The notes under the pieces were generated by a model that ran no database searches, was not told where the DNA came from, and saw nothing but the letters and a program-made list of their open reading frames with translations. A stretch of 47,863 bases of DNA from Rhodococcus sp. OK519 (GTDB taxonomy: Bacteria > Actinomycetota > Actinomycetes > Mycobacteriales > Mycobacteriaceae). The position numbers and the translations under genes are program-made. Every line of letters begins with the position of its first letter. Positions within the stretch are counted from its first letter, which is position 1. Positions 1 through 9,071 of the stretch are shown piece by piece. Where the stretch lies: contig NZ_QAOW01000014.1 in NCBI RefSeq assembly GCF_003051005.1, forward strand, positions 1-47,863, given 5' to 3'.

Positions 1-30
1 CACACTGTTGAGTTCTCAAAGAACACGCGC
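1..30 (-). promoter_or_regulatory. rRNA operon leader with boxA-like antitermination element
   Basis: Read on the minus strand, the first 30 bases contain TTTGAGAACTCAACAGTGTG. This closely resembles the boxA-containing leader that precedes 16S rRNA in mycobacteria and rhodococci. The 16S gene itself would lie to the left, outside the window. Bases 31-270 hold no coding region I can support and are probably the rest of the leader and promoter zone. Confidence 0.7.
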
Positions 31-270
31 ACACCATCACTCGAAACCCTAAGATTTCTCACTCCGGGGCAACCGTTCCAGCCTAACCCGATCCCGCACC
101 GGAAGCAAATCCGGCACTTTCTCGGCCACCCGAAGGCGCTCCACAACCCTACACGAGAGAAGAAAAGCAACTTCCAGGAGTATCAGGCGCTCCCCGTACA
201 ACCTCGTTTTCCCTCGCTGACCTGTGAAGATCGCGTCCGGGTCGGTGTCCGTGTCGCTCTGACTTGGAAT

Positions 271-300
271 AAGTTACGCGAACCGTCCGAAGAATGCCAA
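271..300 (-). promoter_or_regulatory. Possible sigma-70-type promoter of the rRNA operon
   Basis: On the minus strand, TTGGCA (295-300) is followed after 18 bases by TAACTT (271-276). It lies about 240 bases before the boxA-like leader, a plausible distance for an actinobacterial rrn promoter. The call rests only on hexamer match and position. Confidence 0.35.
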
Positions 301-367
301 ATCGCCTGGTCGAGCCACATGGATCGCCTGAAAGTGCGTCCCACGGTCCGCCCTGGCGACTACAGAG

Positions 368-565
368 TCAAGGAACCCAGTACTTGGTCGCCAACGCCTC
401 GACGAGCGGGTCGTTCTCCGCCACCTCGTCGAGGGCTGCCAGGTCCGAGTCGATCGCGACCAGGCGCGGATCATCGCTCTCGACTTCTTCCACGGGGTGC
501 CCCCCGTTCTCGGACAGCTGGCGCAGGAGTTTCTCGCGAACGCGGGCCTTCAGCGAATCGCTCAC
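368..565 (-). CDS. Small acidic protein of unknown function
   Basis: The 65-residue product starts MSDSLKARVREKL and ends in KYWVP. It is charged and probably helical, with no signal peptide or membrane segment, and I do not recognise a family. The start is GTG, and the run GGGAG directly abuts it, so ribosome binding is atypical and the true start is uncertain. It lies 45 bases downstream of a 31-residue membrane peptide on the same strand and may be co-transcribed with it. Its composition looks like real protein rather than the Arg/Pro-rich translations typical of GC-rich shadow frames. Confidence 0.5.
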   Translation of the reverse strand: MSDSLKARVREKLLRQLSENGGHPVEEVESDDPRLVAIDSDLAALDEVAENDPLVEALATKYWVP

Positions 566-610
566 CTCCCGAGCATGCCGTCTCGCGCGCCGACCTGTCG
601 AGGCCTTTCG

Positions 611-706
611 TCACGAGTCGTCGTCGGATCGACGGAACGTCCTCCTCGCTACCGGTATCAACGTCACCAACGCGCCTATGAGGAGGATCAGCCAGAAGAT
701 CTCCAT
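611..706 (-). CDS. Very small single-pass membrane protein
   Basis: The 31-residue peptide starts MEIFWLILLIGALVTLIPVA, a single hydrophobic segment, followed by a short basic then acidic tail (RRTFRRSDDDS). The layout suggests one membrane helix with a cytoplasmic C-terminus by the positive-inside rule. I chose the ATG at 706 because the upstream in-frame part is Arg/Pro-rich and does not look coding. It precedes a 65-residue gene on the same strand. Function is unknown. Bases 707-859 show no other gene. Confidence 0.45.
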   Translation of the reverse strand: MEIFWLILLIGALVTLIPVARRTFRRSDDDS

Positions 707-859
707 CCACACGACCGACCACCTCCTTCCCGGGGAGGGCCGGCCGCGTATCCGCCGGCTGCACTGTCCATCGTCCCCTAGCCGGCCCTCCCTCGCCGAC
801 GGCTGGCGACCCACGTCTCGCCACACTGCGAAGCGCAGTGAGCAGGCCCCGGAATGCCG

Positions 860-897
860 AAGGGCCCCTCACCTGGTTTCCCAGGTGAGGGGCCCTT
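860..897 (-). terminator. Terminator after tRNA-Thr
   Basis: A perfect 17-bp stem (AAGGGCCCCTCACCTGG, 860-876, pairing with 881-897) closes a four-base loop. It begins five bases from the tRNA 3' end and probably stops tRNA transcription. No long T-run follows, as is common for GC-rich actinobacterial terminators. Confidence 0.75.
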
Positions 898-901
898 GCG
901 G

Positions 902-974
902 AGCTGCCTGCGAGAATCGAACTCGCGACCTTTTCATTACGAGTGAAATGCTCTACCGACTGAGCTAAGGCAGC
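902..974 (-). tRNA. tRNA-Thr, anticodon CGT
   Basis: The 73-base gene on the minus strand folds as a cloverleaf. The acceptor stem is GCTGCCT/AGGCAGC. The anticodon stem TTTCA/TGAAA encloses loop CTCGTAA, giving anticodon CGT for threonine ACG codons. The T-loop is GTTCGATTC. CCA is not encoded. A possible promoter upstream on the minus strand is TTGCAT (1019-1024), 19 bases, TAGACT (994-999). Confidence 0.95.
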
Positions 975-1037
975 GTGCCTTTCGGCGCGTGCGAGTCTAG
1001 CGCGAACCCCCGGCCCTAATGCAAATCGGGCGTCGGT

Positions 1038-2225
1038 CTACCTGAACTGCGCGCCCAGGCGGGCGACAAGTGCGTCGACCGCGAACTTGGGCTTGACGTT
1101 CTGATCGAGTGCCTCTCGACAGTCGAGGATCGCCTCGATGCACCGCAACAGTCCCTCACGGGACGTCCGCCCAGACAGTTCCGCCGCGTGTTCGGCCATG
1201 TCCGGATGGTTCGGTGTCGCGGACGACCCGAAGGAGTAGGCCAGCGCATCACGGTAGAGGCCGGCCAGGTCGATCAAGGCGCGATCGAGCGAATCGCGTC
1301 CGGTTCGGGTCGCACGCGACTTCTGACGTCGTTCGAGGTCCTTGAGCACTCCCGCCGATCCGCGTAGTGCGCCTGCCGCACCTTTACCGGTGCCGCCGGC
1401 ACCGAGGGCCGTCCTCATCTCCTCGGTCTCACGCTCGTCGCGCTCGGCCGTCAGCGCCTTGGCCTCGAGTTCCGCCGCCCGCACCAAGTCCTCCGCCGCC
1501 GCGTACGCGGTGCCCGGTCGCAGCGCCGCGTGTGCGAACTCGAGCGCGCGCTTGCGTCGTGCTCTGGCGTCCTCGTCTCGAGCGAGGCGCCGAGCCCGTC
1601 CGACATGTCCGCCACAGACCGACGCCGCCCAAGCTGCGGTGTCGGCATCCAAGTGGTCACGCTCCTGCAAGACCTGTGCAATCGCTTCCACCGTCGGCGT
1701 CACCAACGGAACGTGCCGACACCGCGAACGCAGAGTCACCGAGATGTCCTGGGGGTCCACCGAAGGAGCACACAAAAGGAACACCGTCCGCTCCGGCGGT
1801 TCCTCGACGACCTTGAGCAATGCATTGGCTGCGCCCTCGGTGAGACGGTCGGCGTCCTCGACGACCACTACCTGCCATCGACCGGTACTGGGCCGCCGCG
1901 ATGCGGTCTGCACGATGCCGCGCATCTCGCTGACACTGATACTCAGTCCCTCGGGCACCACCCTGCGGACATCACCGTGGGTGCCGGCCATGGTCGTCTT
2001 GCAGGCCTGGCATTCCCCGCAGCCGGGGGCGCCGTCGGATGTGCACTGCAGCGCCGCGGCGAAACACAGTGCCGCGACCGAACGGCCCGACCCGGGGGGA
2101 CCGGTGAACAGCCACGAGTGCGTCATCCGTGAACCCGCATTGCCGCCGCGGGCGGCGGTCGCGGCAGCCGTCAGCTCGGCCTCGACGTACTCCTGGCCGA
2201 CCAGTCGATCGAATACACCCGCCAC
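1038..2225 (-). CDS. holB: DNA polymerase III delta' clamp-loader subunit
   Basis: The 395-residue protein is the delta' subunit of the replicative clamp loader, which helps open and load the beta sliding clamp. Visible features are the N-terminal start of the AAA+ module, a P-loop GPPGSGRS at 42-49 (Arg instead of the usual Lys), a four-cysteine zinc module (C61, C69, C72, C75), the acidic VVVVEDADRLT strand, and the sensor-1 SRC motif (LRSRCRH). A C-terminal helical region follows. The start is GTG at 2225, 44 bases after topA on the same strand, as in mycobacteria. The adenylate cyclase gene I recall between these genes in M. tuberculosis is absent here. Confidence 0.95.
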   Translation of the reverse strand: MAGVFDRLVGQEYVEAELTAAATAARGGNAGSRMTHSWLFTGPPGSGRSVAALCFAAALQCTSDGAPGCGECQACKTTMAGTHGDVRRVVPEGLSISVSEMRGIVQTASRRPSTGRWQVVVVEDADRLTEGAANALLKVVEEPPERTVFLLCAPSVDPQDISVTLRSRCRHVPLVTPTVEAIAQVLQERDHLDADTAAWAASVCGGHVGRARRLARDEDARARRKRALEFAHAALRPGTAYAAAEDLVRAAELEAKALTAERDERETEEMRTALGAGGTGKGAAGALRGSAGVLKDLERRQKSRATRTGRDSLDRALIDLAGLYRDALAYSFGSSATPNHPDMAEHAAELSGRTSREGLLRCIEAILDCREALDQNVKPKFAVDALVARLGAQFR

Positions 2226-2269
2226 GCGCCGAGCCTAACGGTCGATGCCGACAACCACGGCGCGGCCGC

Positions 2270-5161
2270 TCACGACTTCTTCGCCGCAGCCTTCTTGGCC
2301 GGAGCCTTCTTGGCAGCGGTCTTCTTCGCCGCAGCCTTCTTGGCCGGAGCCTTCTTCGCGGCAGCCTTCTTCTTCACCGGTCCGCGGGCACGGCGATCGG
2401 CGAGCAGTTCGGAAGCACGCTCGTCGGTGATGGACTCGACCTCGTCGCCCTTGCGCAGGCTCGCGTTGGTCTCACCATCGGTGACATAGGGGCCGAATCG
2501 TCCGTCCTTGATGACCATCGGCTTTCCCGTGGCGGCATCGTTGCCGAGTTCACGCAGCGCTGCCGCAGCCGAAGCCTGCCGTCCACGCCGCTTGGGCTCG
2601 GCGTAGATCTTCAGCGCGTCCTCGAGGGTCACGGTGAACATCTGATCCTCGTTCTCCAGGGAACGGGAGTCGGTGCCCTTCTTCAGATACGGGCCGTAAC
2701 GGCCGTTCTGCGCGGTGATCTCTTCCTTCGACTCCGGATCGACACCGACGACACGCGGCAGCGAGAGCAGCTTGAGCGCGTCCTCCAGCGTCACGGTCTC
2801 CAGGTCCATCGACTTGAGCAGCGAGCCGGTGCGCGGCTTCGGACCGGCAGCCTTCTTCGCGGCCTTCTTCGCGGGAGCCTTCTTGGCGGGTGCCTTCGTC
2901 TTGGTCGTACCGTCAGCCGCAGTCTCGACCGGGACGATGTCCGGTGTGGGCTCGGGAGCCGGCTCGGGAAGGATCTCGGTGACGTACGGGCCGAACCGGC
3001 CTTCCTTCGCAACGATCTCGTGCCCGGTCAGTGGGTCGACGCCGAGCTTCCGTCCCTCCTGCGGGGTCGCGAACAACTTCTCCGCGTACTCCGGAGTGAG
3101 CTCATCCGGCGGCAAGTCGTCGGGCAGGTTCGCACGCTGCGAGACGAGATCCCCGTCGGGATCGTCGGGGTTCTGGACCATCCGCTCGAGGTACGGCCCG
3201 AAGCGTCCGACGCGCACATGGACCTCACGACCCTCGGCGTCATCGAACAGACGGATCGAGTTGATCTCGCGAGCGTCGATGTCTTCGAGGTTCTCGCCGA
3301 CCATCTTCTTGAGACCACCGGCACGCGCGATCGAATCGTCCGCCGCGGCCGTGTCACCGAAGTAGAAGCTCGACAGCCAGTTGCCACGCTGCTCGCGACC
3401 ACCGGCGATCTCATCGAGATCGTCTTCCATCGCAGCAGTGAAGTCGAAGTCGACGAGCCGACCGAAGTGAGTCTCGAGCAGTCCGATGACCGCGAACGCG
3501 ACCCAGGACGGGACGAGCGCGCTGCCGCGCTTGTAGACGTAGCCGCGGTCGAGGATGGTCTTGATGATCGACGAGTACGTCGACGGGCGACCGATCCCGA
3601 GTTCTTCGAGGGTCTTGATGAGGCTCGCCTCGGTATAGCGGGCGGGCGGGTTGGTCGTGTGACCGTCCGGATCGAGCTTGGTGGCGGTCACGCCTTGACC
3701 CTGAGACAGCGCCGGGAGGCGCGACTCGGCGTCATCGGACTGGCCGCCGGCCTCCTCGTCGACGCTCTCGACGTACGCCTTGAGGAAGCCCGCGAACGTG
3801 ATGGTGCGACCGGACGACGAGAACGTGCACTCCTCGCCCGTGCCGGCGGTGCCGGTGATGCGCAACGTGAGCGTGGTGCCGCGCGCGTCGGCCATCTGCG
3901 ATGCGACGGTGCGCTGCCAAATCAGCTCGTACAGGCGGTACTCGTCGTGCTCGAGTCGCGAATGCAGCTGGCCGGGCGTCTGGAAGACATCGCCCGCGGG
4001 GCGGATCGCCTCGTGTGCTTCCTGCGCATTCTTGACCTTGCGCGTGTACTGGCGCGGGGTGGCATTGACGTACTCGGCGCCGTACAACTCGGTGGCCTGG
4101 GCACGTGCTGCGGTGATGGCCGACTGCGACAGCGTCGTCGAGTCGGTACGCATGTACGTGATGTAACCGTTCTCGTACAAGCGCTGCGCGACGCGCATCG
4201 TCCGCTCCGACGAGAAGCGCAGCTTGCGCGCGGCCTCCTGCTGCAACGTGGACGTCATGAACGGCGCGTAAGGCTTGCGCGTGTACGGCTTGTCCTCGGC
4301 GGACGAGACGACGAGGTCGACACCTTCGAGCGCGTCGGCGAGACGACGGGCGTGTGCCTCGTCCAACACGGTGACGCCGGTGGACTTGAGGAGGCCGTCG
4401 GGTCCGAAATCGCGGCCGGCCGCGACGCGGGAGCCGTCGACCGAGACGAGACGTGCACCGAAGGCGCGGGGGCTGGCAGAGGCGCCGGCGTCGAGCGTGG
4501 CCGAGATGTCCCAGTACTCCGCCGAGCGGAAGGCCATCCGCTCACGCTCGCGCTGCACGATGACGCGCGTCGCGACGGACTGCACGCGGCCCGCCGACAG
4601 CCTCGGCATGACCTTCTTCCACAGGACCGGGCTGACCTCGTAGCCGTAGAGGCGATCGAGGATGCGGCGGGTCTCCTGCGCGTCGACCAGATCGTTGTCG
4701 AGATCGCGGGTGTCCTCGGCGGCCGCGCGGATCGCGGGCTCGGTGATCTCGTGGAACACCATCCGGCGGACCGGGATCTTGGGCTTGAGCGTCTCGAGGA
4801 GATGCCAGGCGATGGCCTCGCCCTCGCGGTCGGGGTCGGTCGCGAGGTACAGCTCGTCGGCGTCCTTGAGGAGGCTCTTGAGCTCGGTGACCTTCGACTT
4901 CTTCTCCGGGCTGACGACGTACAGCGGCTCGAAGTCGTGATCGACATTGACGCCGAGACGGGCCCACGGCTCGCCCTTGTACTTCGCGGGTACGTCCGCC
5001 GCACCTCGCGGCAGGTCACGGATATGGCCGACCGATGCCTCCACGACATAGTTCTTGCCGAGGTAGGGCGCGATCTTCTTGGCCTTCGTCGGTGACTCGA
5101 CGATGACGAGGCGGCGCGTGCCGGACGCTCCGTCCGCCGTGCTCTTCTCCCGTGATGCCAC
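2270..5161 (-). CDS. topA: DNA topoisomerase I
   Basis: The 963-residue type IA topoisomerase relaxes negative supercoils through a transient 5'-phosphotyrosine link. The TOPRIM domain shows VESPTKAKKI (21-30) and the acidic DPDREGE (109-115). The catalytic tyrosine is Y336 in GYITYMRTDS. The cysteine zinc fingers of the E. coli enzyme are absent. Instead there are several repeated C-terminal domains (for example GRFGPYV and GRYGPYLKK motifs) and a terminal Lys/Ala tail of KKAPAKKA-type repeats, typical of actinobacterial TopA. The tail is encoded by near-repetitive DNA at about 2270-2380. The GTG start at 5161 has only a weak ribosome binding site. Confidence 0.97.
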   Translation of the reverse strand: MASREKSTADGASGTRRLVIVESPTKAKKIAPYLGKNYVVEASVGHIRDLPRGAADVPAKYKGEPWARLGVNVDHDFEPLYVVSPEKKSKVTELKSLLKDADELYLATDPDREGEAIAWHLLETLKPKIPVRRMVFHEITEPAIRAAAEDTRDLDNDLVDAQETRRILDRLYGYEVSPVLWKKVMPRLSAGRVQSVATRVIVQRERERMAFRSAEYWDISATLDAGASASPRAFGARLVSVDGSRVAAGRDFGPDGLLKSTGVTVLDEAHARRLADALEGVDLVVSSAEDKPYTRKPYAPFMTSTLQQEAARKLRFSSERTMRVAQRLYENGYITYMRTDSTTLSQSAITAARAQATELYGAEYVNATPRQYTRKVKNAQEAHEAIRPAGDVFQTPGQLHSRLEHDEYRLYELIWQRTVASQMADARGTTLTLRITGTAGTGEECTFSSSGRTITFAGFLKAYVESVDEEAGGQSDDAESRLPALSQGQGVTATKLDPDGHTTNPPARYTEASLIKTLEELGIGRPSTYSSIIKTILDRGYVYKRGSALVPSWVAFAVIGLLETHFGRLVDFDFTAAMEDDLDEIAGGREQRGNWLSSFYFGDTAAADDSIARAGGLKKMVGENLEDIDAREINSIRLFDDAEGREVHVRVGRFGPYLERMVQNPDDPDGDLVSQRANLPDDLPPDELTPEYAEKLFATPQEGRKLGVDPLTGHEIVAKEGRFGPYVTEILPEPAPEPTPDIVPVETAADGTTKTKAPAKKAPAKKAAKKAAGPKPRTGSLLKSMDLETVTLEDALKLLSLPRVVGVDPESKEEITAQNGRYGPYLKKGTDSRSLENEDQMFTVTLEDALKIYAEPKRRGRQASAAAALRELGNDAATGKPMVIKDGRFGPYVTDGETNASLRKGDEVESITDERASELLADRRARGPVKKKAAAKKAPAKKAAAKKTAAKKAPAKKAAAKKS

Positions 5162-5306
5162 CTGTTGTCCGCACCTTTCCTGCTCGATCAGTGCTGCCGC
5201 AGCACCTGATGCGAATCTCGTCTCCGTCCCCGTTATACCGGGTCCGGTCAGTAACAGGGTGTCACACCGGGAAGCCGAAGACGTAGATCCGTCCCCGTCC
5301 GTTCGC

Positions 5307-5891
5307 TCAAATGTGCGGCCAGTTGCGGCGAGCGTCCGGATCGTCGGGTGGCTCGCCGATGTTCTCCGCCAGGTGCATCAGCCGCCTTCTCCCGGAAATA
5401 CGCAATCCCGGCGCGGATCCCCTGATTCCGACAATCGTCGGCGCGACGCCGGCTCGCATGAGCGACTGCGCCAGGACGACATGGGTATCGGGCGCATGCG
5501 GATCCAGGCCGAGTAGATAGCGCTGACCGTCCGCTTCCACCCGACCGGCCGCCAGCACCCACGCTCGCTGTTCCCGCGCGCCGGGAATCCACCCCGCAGG
5601 AACCGACTTGACCGCACCCCGCGTCCATCGGGCGGCAAGATCGGCCAAATGGGGCACCGGCGCGGTGCGGACGAGTGGCCGTCCCTCCTCGGACCTGCCG
5701 ATCTCGGCGTCGAGCTCTGCCTCGTTCATCAACGCAGCGATGGCATCGGCGCGCCAGAGGCTGTCGACGACGACGGACACCCGCGCGCCGTCCCTCGACG
5801 AGACCACCTGCCCCTGGGCCGCCAGTAACCCACCGAGGTCGGTGACCGCAGGGGGCACCGACTCGGCGGAGAAGAACGAAAGCTGGGCCAC
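5307..5891 (-). CDS. Conserved actinobacterial protein beside topA (Rv3647c-like)
   Basis: The 194-residue soluble protein starts MAQLSFFSAESVPPAVTDLG. It has no signal peptide, membrane helix or catalytic motif that I recognise. Position and length match the conserved protein of about 192 residues that I recall between topA and cspA in M. tuberculosis (Rv3647c). It lies upstream of topA on the same strand with a 145-base gap that may contain the topA promoter. Function is not established. Confidence 0.8.
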   Translation of the reverse strand: MAQLSFFSAESVPPAVTDLGGLLAAQGQVVSSRDGARVSVVVDSLWRADAIAALMNEAELDAEIGRSEEGRPLVRTAPVPHLADLAARWTRGAVKSVPAGWIPGAREQRAWVLAAGRVEADGQRYLLGLDPHAPDTHVVLAQSLMRAGVAPTIVGIRGSAPGLRISGRRRLMHLAENIGEPPDDPDARRNWPHI

Positions 5892-6014
5892 AAGTGGACA
5901 CTAGGCCACCCGTTCGCGTTGTTCGCGTGGATCGCGCATCTGAATGGGCGCGTTTACGTAGCGAACCGATTCGGCGCGAATAGTCCGCGGACAACGGCAC
6001 AGGTCTCGAACGCA

Positions 6015-6053
6015 GTAGTCCCCCACTGCCGAGAATGGGCAGCGGGGGACTAC
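6015..6053 (-). terminator. Terminator downstream of cspA
   Basis: A 16-bp stem with one mismatch (GTAGTCCCCCACTGCC at 6015-6030 against 6038-6053) encloses a seven-base loop. It lies 65 bases after the cspA stop and before the next minus-strand gene, so it probably ends the cspA transcript. There is no T-run. Confidence 0.65.
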
Positions 6054-6117
6054 TCAGACAATGGCCCTAGCGGCCTGTTTTGCCTGTCGTTCAGTTCTGT
6101 CGTTCGTCAAGAACGAA

Positions 6118-6321
6118 TCAGATAGCGCGAACGCCGGTGGCCTGCGGGCCCTTGGTGCCCTGGCCGACCTCGAACTCGACGCGCTGGTTCTCTTCCAGGG
6201 TGCGGAAACCGCTGCCCTGAATCTCGGAGTAGTGGACGAAGACGTCAGCGGAGCCGTCCTCGGGAGCGATGAAGCCGAAGCCCTTTTCCGCGTTAAACCA
6301 CTTCACAGTGCCCTGTGCCAT
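6118..6321 (-). CDS. cspA: Cold-shock protein CspA family
   Basis: The 67-residue single cold-shock domain starts [18 protein letters not shown]. It carries both RNA-binding motifs: RNP1-like KGFGFI (13-18) and RNP2-like VFVHY (27-31). Such proteins bind single-stranded RNA or DNA and melt secondary structure. The start ATG at 6321 is preceded by AAGGA at good spacing. In-frame codons extend upstream but are not part of the family. It is monocistronic, with a long non-coding stretch upstream and a hairpin downstream. Confidence 0.96.
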   Translation of the reverse strand: MAQGTVKWFNAEKGFGFIAPEDGSADVFVHYSEIQGSGFRTLEENQRVEFEVGQGTKGPQATGVRAI

Positions 6322-6697
6322 GCTTTTCCTTCTCTTTCTTACACCGGATTCGATGGACAGCACATCCGGTCCACCGGGCCGGTTCCGACCGCTGTACTTT
6401 CTCGATTCCCCCTCAGGAACGCACAAGCACCGCGCTCGCAACATCGATCCTGCGGGCGTGTAAACGAACACAGAAGCTGCGACCAGGTCATAGTCAACCA
6501 CGTCCGACCCGCCCGCAACAGTCGAAAGACGAACAAAAACTGCAAATAGATGATCTTGCACGGAGTGCCACTTCGACTACTCCCCGGTACACCCCTCGCC
6601 GATATTCGACCCCGGTCGCAGATAGGATGAAAACCGCAGGTCCAACGCGTAACCGACACCCAGTGCACGCACCGACGACATTTTCCGAGAGGCCCCC
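6322..6697. other. Intergenic region between divergent cspA and helicase genes
   Basis: These 376 bases hold no convincing gene. They must contain the cspA promoter and leader (minus) and the helicase promoter (plus). Long structured leaders are usual for cold-shock genes. A possible plus-strand -10 box TAGGAT is at 6623-6628 without a good -35. On the minus strand TTGACT occurs near 6500. Neither is strong enough to call. Confidence 0.5.
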
Positions 6698-9067
6698 GTG
6701 AATCCCCCGCCCTACCCTCGGCGCGCCGACGAAATCGGCGACGACACGTACGGAGGGATGCTTCTCGATCGAATTCTGGCGGGTACCCCGGCAGGCGAGC
6801 GCCCGCTCACCTTCACCGCGGAACTACCACCCCGCGTGTCGAGCTACTCCGAATGGCCGGAATGGGCGGACCCGGCGGTCGTGCGCGCACTCGAATCGGC
6901 CGGAGTCCCGCGACCGTGGAGCCACCAGGCCGCGGCCGCGTCGATCGCGGCGGCAGGGGAACACGTCGTGGTCTCGACGGGAACCGCGTCAGGTAAGTCG
7001 CTGGCCTATCAGCTTCCCGTCCTCACCGACCTCGCGGGCGACTCCCGAGGTACCGCGCTGTACCTCTCGCCGACCAAGGCGCTGGGCGCCGACCAACTCC
7101 GTGCGGCCGTGACCCTCACAGAATCCGAACCGGTGCTGCGGTCGATCCACCCGAGCGCCTTCGACGGCGACACCTCGACCGAGCTCCGGCAGTGGGCCCG
7201 GTCGAACTCACGCTGGATCTTCACCAACCCCGACATGCTGCACCTCGGGATCCTGAGATCACACCAGCGGTGGGCGCACGTGCTGCGCAACCTCCGCTAC
7301 GTCGTGGTCGACGAATGTCATTCGTATCGCGGCGTGTTCGGATCCAACGTCGCGTTGGTGCTGCGGCGACTGCGCCGCATCGCTGCGCGTTACGGCGCAC
7401 ACCCGGTCTTCGTGCTCGCCAGCGCCACCACGGCCGACCCAGGCGCGGCCGCATCCCGACTGATCGGGGCCCCGTGCGCGCAGGTCACCGAGGACGGCTC
7501 ACCACACGGCCCCCGCACGATCGCGCTGTGGGAACCCCCGTTGCTCACCTCGGTCACGGGAGAGAACGGGGCCCCGGTCCGGCGGCCGGCGGCCTCGGAG
7601 GCGTCGCGCATCATGGCAGACCTGCTGGTCGAGGGCGCCCGTACCTTGACCTTCGTCCGGTCCCGACGGGGCGCCGAACTCACCGCGATCGGCGCACGAC
7701 GCGCGCTGTCCGAGGTAGATCCCGATCTGGCCGACCGGGTCGCCGCGTACCGCGCCGGATACCTCGCCGAGGATCGCCGCGAGCTCGAGGCCGCCCTCGG
7801 CGACGGTCGACTCCTCGGCGTCGCGACCACCAATGCCCTGGAACTCGGAGTCGACATCGCCGGCCTGGACGCCGTCGTCGTAGCCGGCTTTCCCGGGACC
7901 ATCGCGTCGTTCTGGCAACAGGCCGGACGCTCCGGTCGGCGGGGCGAGGGCTCTCTTGTCGTGCTCGTCGCGCGCGACGACCCACTCGACACGTATCTCG
8001 TGCACCATCCCTCAGCACTGCTCGACCGCCCCGTCGAGGCAACCGTCACCGACCCGACGAATCCGTATGTGCTCGGACCGCAACTGCTCTGCGCGGCGCT
8101 CGAACTGCCCCTGACCGACGCCGAAGTGGCGGACTTCGGCGCGATCGACGTACTGACCGAGTTGGCGGAACAGGGCCTCATTCGACGTCGCGCGCACGGC
8201 TGGTTCGTGACCGCCGAATCGGATCCGCACAGCTCACTCGACATCCGGGGCGGCATCGGCAAGCAGGTCGCGATCGTCGACGGCGAGTCCGGCCGACTCC
8301 TGGGCACGGTGGATGCCGGCCGCGCGCCGGCGACCGCCCATCCGGGCGCCGTCCACATCCATCAAGGGGAATCGTTCGTCGTCGACCATCTCGACCTCGA
8401 GGAGGGCCTCGCCCTCGTCCATCCCGAGGAACCCGACTGGACGACGTCCGCCCGCGAGACGACCGACATCGCGATCGCCGACATCGCCGAACACAAGCCG
8501 TACGGAGATGTCGGCGTCGCGCTGGTGCAGGTCGAGGTGACGCATCAGGTGGTGGGCTACCTGAGACGGCTCTCGTCGGGCGAGGTACTCGATTCGGTGG
8601 AGCTCGACATGCCCGCGCAGACCCTGCGCACCCGCGCCGTGATGTACACGATCACCCCGGAACTGCTCGAGGAACACGGTATCGGCGCCGACCGGGTCCC
8701 CGGCGCCCTGCACGCCGCCGAGCACGCCGCCATCGGGCTGCTGCCACTCGTGGCGACGTGTGACCGCGGCGACATCGGCGGCGTCTCGACCGCGCTGCAC
8801 CCGGACACCGGACTGCCGACCGTGTTCGTCTACGACGGACACCCGGGCGGAGCCGGGTTCGCCGACCGCGGGCACGCCGAACTGGTCCGCTGGCTCAGCG
8901 CGACGCGGGACGCGATCGAGTCGTGCGAGTGCGCGGCCGGATGTCCGTCGTGCGTGCACTCCCCCAAGTGCGGCAACGGCAACCATCCTCTCGACAAGGA
9001 CGGCGCCGTCCGGGTCCTGACCGCGATCCTCGACGCCGTGTCACCGTCCCCGAACCCTGCGGTCTGA
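6698..9067 (+). CDS. DEAD/DEAH-box helicase with C-terminal DUF1998 (MrfA/Rv3649 type)
   Basis: The 789-residue superfamily 2 helicase has P-loop STGTASGKS (93-101), motif II DECH (205-208), motif III-like SATTAD, and motif VI QQAGRSGRRG near 406-415. The C-terminus carries a five-cysteine cluster (CECAAGCPSC...KCGNGN, about 743-758) that marks the DUF1998 zinc module. In B. subtilis the homologous MrfA acts in repair of mitomycin damage, so a DNA-repair role is likely but inferred. The start is GTG, and the gene converges with the Tad operon, leaving four bases between stops. Confidence 0.92.
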   Translation: MNPPPYPRRADEIGDDTYGGMLLDRILAGTPAGERPLTFTAELPPRVSSYSEWPEWADPAVVRALESAGVPRPWSHQAAAASIAAAGEHVVVSTGTASGKSLAYQLPVLTDLAGDSRGTALYLSPTKALGADQLRAAVTLTESEPVLRSIHPSAFDGDTSTELRQWARSNSRWIFTNPDMLHLGILRSHQRWAHVLRNLRYVVVDECHSYRGVFGSNVALVLRRLRRIAARYGAHPVFVLASATTADPGAAASRLIGAPCAQVTEDGSPHGPRTIALWEPPLLTSVTGENGAPVRRPAASEASRIMADLLVEGARTLTFVRSRRGAELTAIGARRALSEVDPDLADRVAAYRAGYLAEDRRELEAALGDGRLLGVATTNALELGVDIAGLDAVVVAGFPGTIASFWQQAGRSGRRGEGSLVVLVARDDPLDTYLVHHPSALLDRPVEATVTDPTNPYVLGPQLLCAALELPLTDAEVADFGAIDVLTELAEQGLIRRRAHGWFVTAESDPHSSLDIRGGIGKQVAIVDGESGRLLGTVDAGRAPATAHPGAVHIHQGESFVVDHLDLEEGLALVHPEEPDWTTSARETTDIAIADIAEHKPYGDVGVALVQVEVTHQVVGYLRRLSSGEVLDSVELDMPAQTLRTRAVMYTITPELLEEHGIGADRVPGALHAAEHAAIGLLPLVATCDRGDIGGVSTALHPDTGLPTVFVYDGHPGGAGFADRGHAELVRWLSATRDAIESCECAAGCPSCVHSPKCGNGNHPLDKDGAVRVLTAILDAVSPSPNPAV

Positions 9068-9071
9068 CGGA

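Noticed and set aside
2270-2400. Repetitive DNA that could be mistaken for a regulatory or CRISPR-like array
   Set aside because: The repeats encode the Lys/Ala-rich C-terminal tail of topoisomerase I. Spacing is codon-based and there are no spacers. I saw no CRISPR array anywhere in the window.
2129-5095. 988-codon open frame on the plus strand opposite topA
   Set aside because: It mirrors topA and holB, is full of Arg/Leu/Gly repeats (for example LLGRSLLGSGLLRRSLL) produced by the Lys/Ala tail of topA, and has no motif of its own. The topA frame carries all conserved motifs.
7192-8763. 523-codon open frame overlapping the helicase gene
   Set aside because: Its composition is extremely rich in Arg, Pro and Gly, typical of a shifted frame in GC-rich DNA. 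The helicase frame has all motifs intact.
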